Shown here one piece after another: positions 54,934-64,000 of a DNA stretch of 64,000 bases; the stretch's first letter is position 1; every line of letters begins with the position of its first letter. The stretch comes from Trichopria drosophilae (taxonomy: Eukaryota; Arthropoda; Insecta; Hymenoptera; Diapriidae): positions 107,583,501 to 107,647,500 of the forward strand of contig CM059586.1 of NCBI GenBank assembly GCA_030407085.1. The letters are read 5' to 3'. Below the pieces are notes generated by a model. That model was not told where the DNA came from. It did no database searches and was given only the letters and a program-made list of their open reading frames with translations. Both the position numbers and the translations under genes were made by a program.

Positions 54934-57389
54934 TATGGGTTGACCGGAGCACCGGCGACATTCCAGGCTCTGTTAGACTCACTGATTGGGCCTGAGTTGG
55001 AGCCACATGCGTTCGCATATCTTGACTATATAATAATCGTCACAGAGACCTTCGACAGTCACTTGTACTGGTTGAATTACGTACTGCGAAAGATTCTCGA
55101 TGCCGGATTAACAATCAACCGGGAGAAAAGTCACTTTTGCCGAAGCGAAGTTAAATATCTCGGGGTCATCGTAAATGAGCAGGGTTTTAAACCGGATCCG
55201 CAGAAGATCGCTCCAATTTTGAATTATCCGGCTCCGAAAAATTTGAAACAACTTCGGAGATTCATGGCCATGGCTTAATGGTATCGGAAATTCCTCCAAA
55301 ATTTTTCTACCATAGCCGAGCCCTTAACTCAGCTAACCCGGAAGAATATTCGGTACGAATGGTCGAACGATTGCCACATCGCCTTCGAGAAGATAAAGGC
55401 CATAATTGCAACGGCCCCGGTGTTGCAGAGACCGGATTTCACCGCAGAATTCACGATTCAGACCGATGCCAGTGATAGTGGGCTGGGAGCAGTACTCACG
55501 CAAGAAATCAATGGCGAAGAAAGAGTACTGGGCTTTGCCAGCCGCGGAATTACTCGGTAACCGAGCGAGAATGTCTGGCCGTACTCTGGGCAATTGAAAA
55601 ATATCGTCCATATGTGGAAGGATACCACTTTAAGGTCATTACCGACCACAGCAGTCTGCAGTGGCTGTACAATTTGAGGAATCCAACCGGCAAATTGGCA
55701 AGATGGTCCCTTCGGATGCAAGCCTATGACTTTGAGGTGAAACACCGAGAAGGTAGGCTTCATCACGTTCCGGATGCGTTATCCCGGATGTACGAAGAAG
55801 AAGAAATACCGGAGATGGCAGCGATAGATTCACCGGACAACAATGAAGATGTTGAGGAATGGTATCGCCGGAGAAGGGAGGAAGTTCGGGAAAATCCAAA
55901 AGACAATCCTTACTGGAAAGTCATGGGAAGTCGGTTGTATGCCTACCGACCAGATCCGACAATAGAAGATATTATCGGTGATGAGGATGCGTGGAAATTC
56001 GTGGTTCCACAAAAGAAGAGAGCAGATGTTCTTCGGGAATGCCACGATGAAGCCACGGCCGGACATCTTGGTCAAAAGAAAACTTATGACCGAGTGGCGG
56101 CCTATTACTGGTGGCCGACGATTCATAAAGATGTCGCCAGACATGTGAAGAACTGTGTGACCTGTCAGCAGAGTAAGGTGCAACAGTTGGCCCCAGCAGA
56201 AAAACTGGGTCACCGATTGATAACTTGACCGGGACAGATCGTAGCAGGAGATGCTATGGGACCGTTTCCGCGGAGCAAGAACGGATACGAGTTCCTACTG
56301 ATCTTTGAGGATCTATTCACCCGGTGGATAGAGTGCATCCCTCTCAGGAAATTAAATGCTCAGAATGTTGTTCACGCATTGAAACAACGGATCTTTTTGC
56401 GATTCGGAGCACCGGAAGTCTTTCTATCGGATAACGGCCTCGAGTTGAAAAACAAAGGGCTCGACGAGTTCTTGAGAGAACAGAGAGTATACCATGAATA
56501 TACTCCTAAGTATCATCCTCAAGCTAATCCGGTAGAAATGGTCAACCGGACATTTAAAAACATGATCCGATCGAAGATCGGGGAAGATCATCGTGAGTGG
56601 GATAAGTATATTGACGAATTCACGTACGCTTACAATACAGCGGCGCAAGAGTCAACAGGATTCAGTCCGGCATTGTTGACATATGGTCGACGTCCGGAAC
56701 CACCGTCTTCGGTACGTCGTCGGATGGAAATGGCAGGAGCCGAAGAAGAATACCGACAAGTAATTGGTAATTGGGAGACCATGAGGGCAAAGCTTCGAGC
56801 ATTGCACCAGGAAGCCCTCGCCAATTCAGAAGAGGCACGACGTCGACAAACGCATTATTACGATGCCAAACGACGAGAAGTCCACTATACCGTGGGAGAC
56901 AAAGTACTCCGACGAAATCGGGTACTTTCATCGGCAGTGCAGGGAATTACTGCAAAGTTGGCTCCGAAATATGTCGGCCCGTTTATCGTTCAGAATAAAC
57001 TCGGACAGACGTCGTACGAATTGGTAGACGCTTCCGGGAAGAGTGACGGCATTAGTCATGTGGTCGATCTAAAGCCGTTCTACGAAGAGCATCCGGAAGA
57101 GGCGATTAATCCCGAAGATCGTCCGGAAGAGGGAATTAACCCCGAAGATCGTCCGGAAGAGGGGATTAACCCCGAAGATCATCCGGAAGAGGGGATTAGC
57201 CCCCACGAACGTCCGGAAGAGTCGGTAATTGCGAGCGAGCGTGGTCAGCGAGACCAACCGACATCGTTGCGAGCGCCGGTAAAATCGCGGAGTCGAGGGA
57301 GGCCCAAAGGATCTAAAAATCGGGTCGCGTCTCCGGTTATGTCCCAACCCGAGTTAGTACTTGCGACGCGATTGCGACCGCGGTCGTAA
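54934..57389 (+). pseudogene. pol: Gypsy pol remnant (RT-RNaseH-integrase)
   Basis: It starts within RT at YGLTGAPATFQ. The catalytic box reads AYLDYIII, the second Asp replaced by Tyr. RT and RNase H continue past a TAA (55276-55278): QTDASDSGLGAVL, a shift/deletion near 55545-55555, ECLAVLWAIEKY, TDHSSLQWL. Integrase has the H2C2 finger (CHDEATAGH..NCVTC), a TGA at 56226-56228, and core residues in AGDAMGPF, LSDNGLEL and ANPVEMVNRT. The C-terminus has a chromodomain-like tail region followed by four 11-residue repeats of the PEEGINPEDR type (57095-57230), then a basic end. Protease is absent. Confidence 0.92.
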
Positions 57390-57478
57390 CAACCGGGTAG
57401 GATTACGGGTATGCTAGGAAGTCGGATAATCACTAACGGATCGCTTTCTTTTAAATTTCCCAGGAGCCTGAGACGAAA

Positions 57479-58030
57479 ATGGCATGCCAACAGAGGGACG
57501 AACTGTGGGCGGCAGTCACAGCGCTGGCTCTGACCACAGAGCCTGATGCGGACGCTCTAGAAGCGGAAGAGCGTCGGCTCTTAGATCCGGCGGCGGTAGC
57601 GTGGGAGCCGGTAGGCGAGGCTCTCCGGCAGATTCGAGCTCGGGACCAGGAGAACGATATACTCCGCGAACAAGCCTTCCGGGATCTCCGAGCCTATTGT
57701 GCTCAATTCGGAGTGAATGGACACGCCGAAACCCCCGCATGGGTGACAAGGATGGGAAACTTCCTGGAGAAGCGCCGTATCAAGGAGGATCTCTACCAGG
57801 AGTTCACCCAAAGGAAGAAGGAGGCCGAGCAGAAACTGGCTCGGGAGCGGCAGGAAGCCGAAGCTGCCCTTCAGCAATCGCGGAGGGCCCTAAAGAAGGC
57901 CGAACGAAAGGTTCGCGAGGCAGAGCGTCGACACCGGGCGTCCGAGGAGGCCGGATACCAGCATCGGCAGCAGGAACGGCGAACGCCACAGCAGCGGCTA
58001 GCCCAACTTCGGGAAGCGAAGAAGGACTAG
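57479..58030 (+). CDS. Third ORF, coiled-coil protein
   Basis: ATG at 57479, 89 nt after the pol stop, opens an intact 183-codon ORF. The N-terminal half is acidic; the C-terminal half (from ~residue 100) is a highly charged, Arg/Glu/Gln/Ala-rich predicted coiled coil (QKLARERQEAEAALQQSRR, ERKVREAERRHR). There is no signal peptide or membrane segment, so it is not an envelope protein. It lies in the env position and stays open although gag and pol are broken. Function unknown. Confidence 0.65.
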   Translation: MACQQRDELWAAVTALALTTEPDADALEAEERRLLDPAAVAWEPVGEALRQIRARDQENDILREQAFRDLRAYCAQFGVNGHAETPAWVTRMGNFLEKRRIKEDLYQEFTQRKKEAEQKLARERQEAEAALQQSRRALKKAERKVREAERRHRASEEAGYQHRQQERRTPQQRLAQLREAKKD

Positions 58031-58349
58031 CCGGAATTACCGGCACCACCAGAAGCAACAGCCGGCGGAAAACTATTTTTTTTTTTTTGAAAAATATGGC
58101 CTGACGGCCCTTACGTTGTGAAGGTCGGGGCCTCAACCCCTTTAAAATACAGGTGGGGAAGAAAAGACGAGGAGCTTCAGTTGCCTGTCCTAACCTCTCC
58201 TAACTTTACCTTTATTTTGTTTTAAGTTTTTTTTTTTTGGGCATGAGTTAGTTACTTAATTTTGATTTATCTATTTGGTTCTCTTCTGGTATTTGATTAC
58301 CGACTTGTCAGTTTATAAGGTCGAGCTGATATCGCGCCACGGGTACTCA

Positions 58350-58367
58350 GCGTCTGGGGGTGGGGCG
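58350..58367 (+). other. Polypurine tract
   Basis: GGGGGTGGGGCG immediately precedes the 3' LTR, the position and composition expected for the plus-strand primer. Confidence 0.65.
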
Positions 58368-59072
58368 TGTAACGAAAGCACCGGAACGCCGGACACTTTT
58401 GTTACTACGAACTGCCTTCATCGGTATGTGCATGTATGTGTATGTGTATCAATGGGATTTGGCTGTATTTTAGATTTGAAAGGGATAGCCGGAGGAAGAG
58501 AAGGAGAGAGAAAAAGGGAGGGAGAGACAGAGGCGACAGGCTCGGCACGCGAAATTTGGAATTCGGGCAGATCCGATTTTTCCCTTCTCGAGCGCGTACT
58601 CTACCGGTGGCTATAGCGTTGCGGAAAAATTTATAGTGCGGACGTGAGTGTGCGTGGGTTAGCCATCCACCCTCAATTTGGGATTACCCGAGCCTGGAGC
58701 CGAGGACGCTGCGTGTGGGACAACGCAAATTTGTAAGTACCGGTTCGGCCGAACTTGACAAGTCGTCACTCCCCCCTTCTTCTCCGCTTTTCAACGCGAT
58801 TCGGAAACTTTTGTTCACACCTTGGATACCGATCGTATTTTTGGGTACCTTTTTTTTTTGTATATATTTTATTTAAGAATATAGCGTATTATTCGTTTAA
58901 ATAATTCCGGCAGTTGTTTTTGTAACGACCCGTCCCATTCTCTCCGGCGTTGACTAACCGGTGGACGGAAGTTGGTTCGCCGCGTGTTCCCGTCAACCGA
59001 CGGTCGGAAAGTTCAACCGTCCTGCGGTTGAAAACCGATTTATTTCCGGGCGGAAAACAAAATTACGTTACA
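58368..59072 (+). repeat. 3' LTR of Gypsy element
   Basis: 705 bp, TGTAACGAAAGC to ACGTTACA, uninterrupted. It shares with the 5' LTR the 113-aa spurious ORF and the GGAGAGAGAAAAAGGGAGG purine tract. Confidence 0.92.
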
Positions 59073-59076
59073 CATT

Positions 59077-59331
59077 AAAGTGTATTTACAACATTGACAA
59101 CACTTTTTAGATATTCAAATGTATTCGTTATTTGATGGAATTTCAGATTTCCTTATTTCTAGATTCAAATGCATTCACAACACTGCCAAAACTATTTATG
59201 GATTCAAATGTATTCGAGACTTGATGCATTTTCGGATTTTGTTATTTATGCATTGAAAAGTATTCAACGCGATATGTAGCAATTACTATATTTGGATTGA
59301 AAAGTGTTCAGAATGAAGAGAATTCTAGGAA
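59077..59331 (+). repeat. Duplicated segment copy A, right part
   Basis: Matches 61151-61386, with a 15-bp difference near the start (an extra ATTGACAACA-like stretch). Similarity ends at TGTTCAGAAT. Confidence 0.85.
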
Positions 59332-59389
59332 AATTTAATTTGGTTAAAACACTTCATTAGGATAAGCTGAAAAGAAAACGAAATAAGCA

Positions 59390-59562
59390 ATGGAAAAGGC
59401 TGGTGAAATTAATAAAAAATTAAACTGCGAAAAAACGGGAAACAAGGAAAATGAACAAAATATTAAAAAACCTAAAAGACCAAAACTAAAATACTCAAAT
59501 ACTGGTCGGATATTTGATGGTTATAGATATGAAATTCAAGATACAAATGCCAAAGGAAAATT
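59390..59562 (+). CDS. FLYWCH-finger gene, exon 1
   Basis: ATG at 59390 opens 57 codons plus two bases. The start is lysine/asparagine-rich (a likely nuclear basic region, IKKPKRPKLKY) and ends in the first strands of a FLYWCH-like finger (GRIFDGYRYEIQDTNAKGK). A consensus donor GTAAGT starts at 59563. An 86-nt intron follows. Confidence 0.6.
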
Positions 59563-59648
59563 GTAAGTGTTTGAATGTTTATAATATTTTAGGCTTTGAG
59601 TAAAGAATTAAAATATAGAAATTAATTCTTTTTTTTGTTTCAATCTAG

Positions 59649-59861
59649 AATTTTAAGATGCTACAACAGGAAGCACTGTTGTGCAAAAGGGTTCCTTACA
59701 GGCGAAAATCTACTATTGTACTGCAAACTCAGCGAATCCTGTAAAAGATTGAGCGAGGACCAAATTCTGGCAGAAGAGTTCAAAGTGTCCTTGGTCAAAA
59801 GAGCCAAGACCGAGGGTACAACGTACCACACTATCTACCGGCACCAGGCGCTACAACCGCG
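59649..59861 (+). CDS. FLYWCH-finger gene, exon 2
   Basis: After a TTTTTTTGTTTCAATCTAG acceptor the frame continues in phase: LRCYNRKHCCAKGFLT completes a FLYWCH-like Cys pair with later Cys, and EEFKVSLVKRAKTEGTTYHT-IY matches the helix that often follows such fingers in Mutator-related proteins. It ends either at TGA 59863-59865 or at a donor-like G|GTGAGA from 59862. It could be a domesticated zinc-finger gene or the DNA-binding end of a Mutator transposase. No MULE core follows. Confidence 0.6.
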
Positions 59862-59894
59862 GTGAGATAATTAAATAGTTGTAAAGTATTGAGT

Positions 59895-60858
59895 ACAAAT
59901 AACTTTATGCGTCAAGAATAAATTAATTACAATCTTCTATCGGTCTTAAAATCAACAAAAACCTTTATGCGTCAAGAATAAATTAATTACAATCTTCTAT
60001 CGTTCTTAAAATCATCCAAAAACTTTATGCGTCAAGAATAAATTAATTACAATCTTCTATCGGTCTTAAAATCAACAAAAAACTTTATGCGTCAAGAATA
60101 AATTAATTACAATCTTCTATCGGTCTTAAAATCATCCAAAAACTTTATGCGTCAAAAATAAATTCATTACAATCTTCTATCGGTCTTAAAATCAACGAAA
60201 AACTTTATGCGTCAAGAATAAATTAATTACAATCTTCTATCGTTCTTAAAATCATCCAAAAACTTTATGCGTCAAGAATAAATTAATTACAATCTTCTAT
60301 CGGTCTTAAAATCAACAAAAAACTTTATGCGTCAAAAATAAATTCATTACAATCTTCTATCGGTCTTAAAATCAACAAAAACCTTTATTCGTCAAGAATA
60401 AATTAATTACAATCTTCTATCGGTCTTAAAATCATCCAAAAACTTTATGCGTCAAGAATAAATTAATTACAGTCTTCTATCGGTCTGAAAATCAACCAAA
60501 AACTTTATGCGTCAAGAATAAATTAATTACAATCTTCTATCGTTCTTAAAATCATCCAAAAACTTTATGCGTCAAGAATAAATTAATTACAATCTTCTAT
60601 CGGTCTTAAAATCAACAAAAAACTTTATGCGTCAAAAATAAATTCATTACAATCTTCTATCGGTCTTAAAATCAACAAAAACCTTTATTCGTCAAGAATA
60701 AATTAATTACAATCTTCTATCGGTCTTAAAATCATCCAAAAACTTTATGCGTCAAGAATAAATTAATTACAGTCTTCTATCGGTCTGAAAATCAACCAAA
60801 AACTTTATACGTCAACAATAAATTAATTACAATCTTCTATCGGTCTTAAAATCATCGA
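59895..60858 (+). repeat. 60-bp satellite, long array
   Basis: About sixteen 60-bp units with the same core as 50741-51095. Variants (AGAATAAATTAAT or AAAATAAATTCAT; ATCCAAAA or AACAAAAA) occur in a repeated order, e.g. 60461-60820 looks like a re-duplicated 300-bp block. Confidence 0.93.
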
Positions 60859-60860
60859 AA

Positions 60861-61386
60861 AATATTTTTTTAATAAAATTGTAAGCCCTGAACATTTCTA
60901 GAACGTTAATAGTCAGATATTTAGTTACTTTTTTTTCTTAATAAATACAATTTGTATGGGGCTCTCTATGTTTTCTGAATCGTGTTATATAGTATTTTTT
61001 CGACAGGGCACTGTAAGCCCGTTAAAGTAGTAGCCATTCGATATTCCACATATTTGGATTAAAAGATATGCGAAACACTGGCAATAGGCACTCTTTAAGA
61101 ATTCAACTGTATTTGTTACTTGGTTCAATTTTTGGTGATTTCTTATTTCTCCATTAAAGTGTATTTACAACACTTTTTAGATATTCAAATGTATTCGTTA
61201 TTTGATGGAATTTTAGATTTTCTTATTTCTAGATTCAAATGCATTCACAACACTGCCAAAACTATTTATGGATTCAAATGTATTCGAGACTTGATGCATT
61301 TTCGGATTTTGTTATTTATGCATTGAAAAGTATTCAACGCGATATGTAGCAATTACTATATTTGGATTGAAATGTGTTCAGAATAT
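60861..61386 (+). repeat. Duplicated segment copy B (empty site)
   Basis: Intact version of copy A: GTAAGCCCTGAACATTTC..TCTCCATTAAAGTG..TGTTCAGAAT without the Gypsy element. Its direct orientation relative to copy A indicates a tandem segmental duplication around the FLYWCH gene. Confidence 0.9.
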
Positions 61387-61396
61387 AGGCAACACT

Positions 61397-61398
61397 AT

Positions 61399-61433
<35 letters not shown>
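61397..61433. repeat. (TTTA)n tract, non-LTR 3' tail
   Basis: Nine or more ATTT units sit at the 3' edge of the minus-strand retrotransposon, so on its sense strand the element ends in (TAAA)n, a common tail. Confidence 0.8.
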
Positions 61434-61573
61434 GAATCAACGGCGAAAAGCCTATTGCATAAAAATACAATAACAATATTAGGTGAAACTTAACAATACA
61501 GTAGAAAAATAGAAAAATAAGATAACCAATTTAATCGCTACCTATAAATATGTAATTAACATAAATAAAAAAT

Positions 61574-63103
61574 TCATCCAAAAGTGGAAAACATTAGAAA
61601 AATTCGAGATTTAAATAACGATAGCGACTCCAGTTCTCGAACATCAGGCAAAAGTGAGTTCCATGCTCTCCGCAACCGAGTTATAGGAGCATAATATCCG
61701 ATATCCGATCGATTAACCTCCTCAATTAATAACCTCTGTGAACGAATGCTGTAAGAAATCTGACGTAAAGGAAAGGACTGTCTCAATTCGGTACACTTAA
61801 TGATGCCCTTCATTATTTTAGAAGTATTGATTAAATCAAATCTATTATGAATAGATTTAATGGTGGGCACATTAAATTCCTTTGCCAGAGCGGAATAATC
61901 GTGATCAATAATACTCATTTGTGATCCTTTTTTATAAGCTAAATAACGTATACATTTATGTAAGACAGACTGCAAGATTCTAATATCCTGCGCATAATGA
62001 GGGGACCAAATCGGAGAACAATATAAAAGACTGGGTAATACAATTGATTTGAATATTGAGATAATATACTATGAAAATCTCTAGTATATCTTTTTAGAAA
62101 CCCCAATACAGATGTTGCGTTTGAGACTGTCCTAATTAAATGCTCTTTATAATTAAGAGAGTTATCTAAAATGATCCCGAGATCCTTCACAGAGCTTACA
62201 AGAGTCTAGAGGTTGGTCATTAATCTTGTAATTAGACCAGACAGGAGAGTGACTTTTAACAAACCGTACAAAATTACATTTTTTAATATTTAGGGTCAAT
62301 CGATTTAACAGTGACCACTCGACCAGTGAGTCCAGATCCCCCTGCAACCTAGACACATCGGAAAGAGAATGAATTTCAACATAGAGTTTAACATCATCCG
62401 CGTATAACAAAATATTAGAAAATCTCAAACTCTGAGTAAAGTCATTCATAAAAAGAATGAACAATATAGGACCCAAGTGTGACCCTTGAGGTACACCAGA
62501 GGTTGCAGCGAAGGGTTTAGACTCTCGAGTACGCACTCGAACAACTTGCTCCCTGTCAGAGAGAAAAGAAGCTATCCATTGAAGGATATTGCCCCGTACT
62601 CCCATTTTAAATAACTTATCGACTAGAACACCATGGTCTAAGGTATCGAATGCCTTTGAAAAGTCCAAAATACTGCATCTACCTGAGAGGAATTTCCCAA
62701 GGCTCTGTGGATAAAATCAGTAAAGACTAACAAGTTTGTAAGCGTTGATCTACCCCGCTGAAGGTAAGTTTTACAAAAACATGTTCGGCCATTGGGCATT
62801 CGGTATCGAAATTACATAGAGATGCCACTATAGTCCTTTTCTTTTCACAGCAATCAGTACACCACCTCCTCTTGTGGAGTTGTAAGACTCGTAGGCTCGA
62901 CCGCACCTAAATACATTATAATTTGTAAAGCCCAGTTCAGAATCCGAAATTGAATTGTTTAGCCAGGTTTCTGAAAGAGCGATAATATCTGGTGAATTAA
63001 CGTTCGCATTGATTGAAACTCTGAGATGATCCAGCTACGTTCGAAGACCGTGAGCGTTCTGATAGCAACATTTTATATTTGAAGAAGACGTTTGGTTGGT
63101 CAT
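61574..63103 (-). pseudogene. ORF2: endonuclease + reverse transcriptase remnant
   Basis: ATG at 63103, then a TAG soon after (CYQNAHGLRT*). Endonuclease motifs IIALSETWLN and STRGGGVLIAV follow, with a TAG at 62828 and a shifted continuation. After a deletion, RT resumes with QRGRSTLTNLLVF, a one-base shift near 62655, DFSKAFDTLDHGVL, SGVPQGSHLGPILFI, and the catalytic YADDVKLY, intact. The frame shifts again near 62190, after which the C-terminal region (61574-62190; LGIILDNSLNYKEH, RAWNSLLP) follows. The motif set is that of the Jockey/CR1 group. Confidence 0.88.
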
Positions 63104-63139
63104 GGTAAAGGCAAAAGAAGGTGTGTCAATTGAATTTAG

Positions 63140-64000
63140 TCAATCCGATGGAAAATCTTCCTCTTTAGTAATTTGCATTATTTTTTCACCACTTGAAGAT
63201 TTTAAATAAATTTGCACACCTTTACGCTGTACTCTCAAGCCCCGATCTTTAGCGAATTTTTTAGTTGTCATAAAGAGTTTGTAAAGAGACTGCGGTAAAT
63301 ATTCGTTGAAGTATAGATCACTATTGGGCCAATTCGAATTAACCTCATTAGCTTTAAATGTGCCTTTTGTGCGACAAGCATAAATTAGTTTCTCACAGAT
63401 ACCGGGACGAATGAAACGTGCGAAAATATTTCTTGATTTCGATGAGCTATTAGGTTGTACTAAATTTTATGGAACATCACTAGAGGTTCCTGGAGGCATG
63501 GTGTCATAATTATCAATAACAGAAGGGCCGATCGACTTCCTATTAGCACGCACATGATCGTCAGGGCCTAGAGGCGCACCGGCAGCAGCACAGATATCCG
63601 AAACTATAGAACAGAGATTTTCGCTCACTGACCATGGTACTCCTGAGACGATAATGTCGCACTTATGATTGTCCAATACTAGTTCCAAAAGTCGATATTC
63701 ATGAGATTTATCTACCTCTTTTAGGATGATATTTTCGTCTTGGAGTACCTGAACCTCTTGCTGTAAAGAGCATATTTTCGAATTTTGGTCCTTAGATGTG
63801 GCGTAGAAGTCTTCTGTTTTTTAAGGAAAGTTGCATGAGCGATTTGGGTAGATGCCTTAAAATTGAATAGTTCGTTTTGTATTGAGCGAGTACAATTATC
63901 CACCGTTTCTAATCTTGCAAGCTTCGAATGTAGCCCGAGAATTTGTCTTGATATAGAAAGGAGAGAAATGTCACCGTCCTCTTTATTATCTTGCTTAGAA
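63140..64000 (-). pseudogene. ORF1 of the non-LTR element, partial
   Basis: The reading continues past the right window edge. Visible parts: a coiled-coil-like region (63721-64000, with a frame problem near 63820), an ORF1-type domain (DIIVSGVPWSVSENLCSIVSD) and a C-terminal segment (KKFAKDRGLRVQRKGVQIYLK) to the stop at 63140. A TAA near 63467 interrupts the frame. Such proteins bind the element's RNA. ORF2 starts 37 nt after the stop. Confidence 0.75.

Larger units (their letters stand above)
51387..59072 (+). mobile_element. Rearranged Gypsy LTR retrotransposon
   Basis: TGTAACGAAAGC..(7.7 kb)..ACGTTACA, flanked by CATT (51383-51386 and 59073-59076). The paralogous empty site TCTCCATTAAAGTG is at ~61150. 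Order: 5' LTR (with a nested solo LTR), gag in minus orientation, an AT-rich leader-like stretch, pol in plus orientation from within RT, a third ORF, polypurine tract, 3' LTR. Protease and the first part of RT are missing, and gag is inverted, so the copy is dead. Confidence 0.92.
61397..64000 (-). mobile_element. Jockey/CR1-like non-LTR retrotransposon
   Basis: Minus-strand element entering from the right edge: ORF1 (63140 to beyond 64000), ORF2 (ATG 63103; stop at 61574) and a (TAAA)n tail. ORF2 is only ~1.5 kb instead of ~2.7-3 kb, with the endonuclease C-terminus and RT fingers deleted near 62775. No target duplication can be read because the 5' end is outside. Confidence 0.88.

Noticed and set aside
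57601..58104. 167-aa glycine/serine-rich plus-strand ORF
   Set aside because: It overlaps the 183-aa coiled-coil ORF in another frame and has GC-driven low complexity.
50741..60858. Regular 60-bp and 177-bp repeats as CRISPR-like arrays
   Set aside because: Units are contiguous with no unique spacers, and the DNA is eukaryotic; these are satellites.

Overview
This is a eukaryotic, almost certainly insect, and probably hymenopteran, window. It is AT-rich, gene-poor and packed with nested transposons. The organism inference rests on the repeat families: NOF/Foldback-type Mutator elements, BED-finger hAT elements, TA-flanked MITEs, Gypsy elements, a Penelope-like fragment and a Jockey/CR1-like retrotransposon. 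It also rests on GT..AG introns and CpG that is not depleted. I see no complete, undamaged protein-coding gene. Most coding regions are transposon genes carrying one to a few lesions.

Layout. 1-3.4 kb: a higher-order satellite, AT-rich sequence and a transposon terminus. 3,386-9,862: a hAT element with 8-bp target duplication ATTGTTGC. Its transposase is broken by one stop, and it contains three younger insertions, including a 2.24-kb foldback element. It sits in a CpG-rich block that may be a host promoter/first exon (resumes 9,871-10.6 kb). 10.9-11.6 kb: hairpin repeats and tandem repeats. 13.5-28.6 kb: the centrepiece. An outer NOF-like Mutator transposon with ~145-bp satellite arrays in its inverted ends has been invaded by a second, related one (14,211-22,532; ~177-bp satellite ends). 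The invader is flanked by a perfect 9-bp duplication. Each encodes a zinc finger + Mutator transposase + Ulp1-like protease protein on the minus strand.

28.9-33.6 kb: a MITE holding a 5'-truncated Penelope-like element (GIY-YIG tail and hammerhead-like motif, 15-bp target duplication), several TA-flanked foldback MITEs, and a pipsqueak-type helix-turn-helix fragment split by one of them. 35.1-37.9 kb: a decayed second hAT. 39.1-40.8 kb: two well-formed 3' exons of an unknown minus-strand gene; the intron between them holds a solo LTR and a MITE. 41.0-43.7 kb: a long-inverted-repeat element carrying an XPG/PIN-like nuclease plus tesmin-type CXC domain. 44-51 kb: mostly AT-rich, with a solo LTR (5-bp duplication), small foldbacks and a CpG-rich block.

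50.7-61.4 kb: two direct copies of a duplicated segment built on a 60-bp satellite. The first copy is interrupted by a Gypsy element (51,387-59,072, duplication CATT), so the second copy preserves the empty site. The Gypsy has its gag inverted relative to pol, a nested solo LTR in its 5' LTR and a third, coiled-coil ORF. A two-exon FLYWCH-finger gene lies between the copies. 61.4-64.0 kb: the 3' part of a Jockey/CR1-like non-LTR element on the minus strand, with ORF1, endonuclease and RT remnants.

How the parts work together: the elements are mostly independent parasites layered on one another, and the nesting gives a relative chronology. The outer NOF predates the inner NOF. The first hAT predates its three guests. 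The segmental duplication predates the Gypsy, which predates its nested solo LTR.
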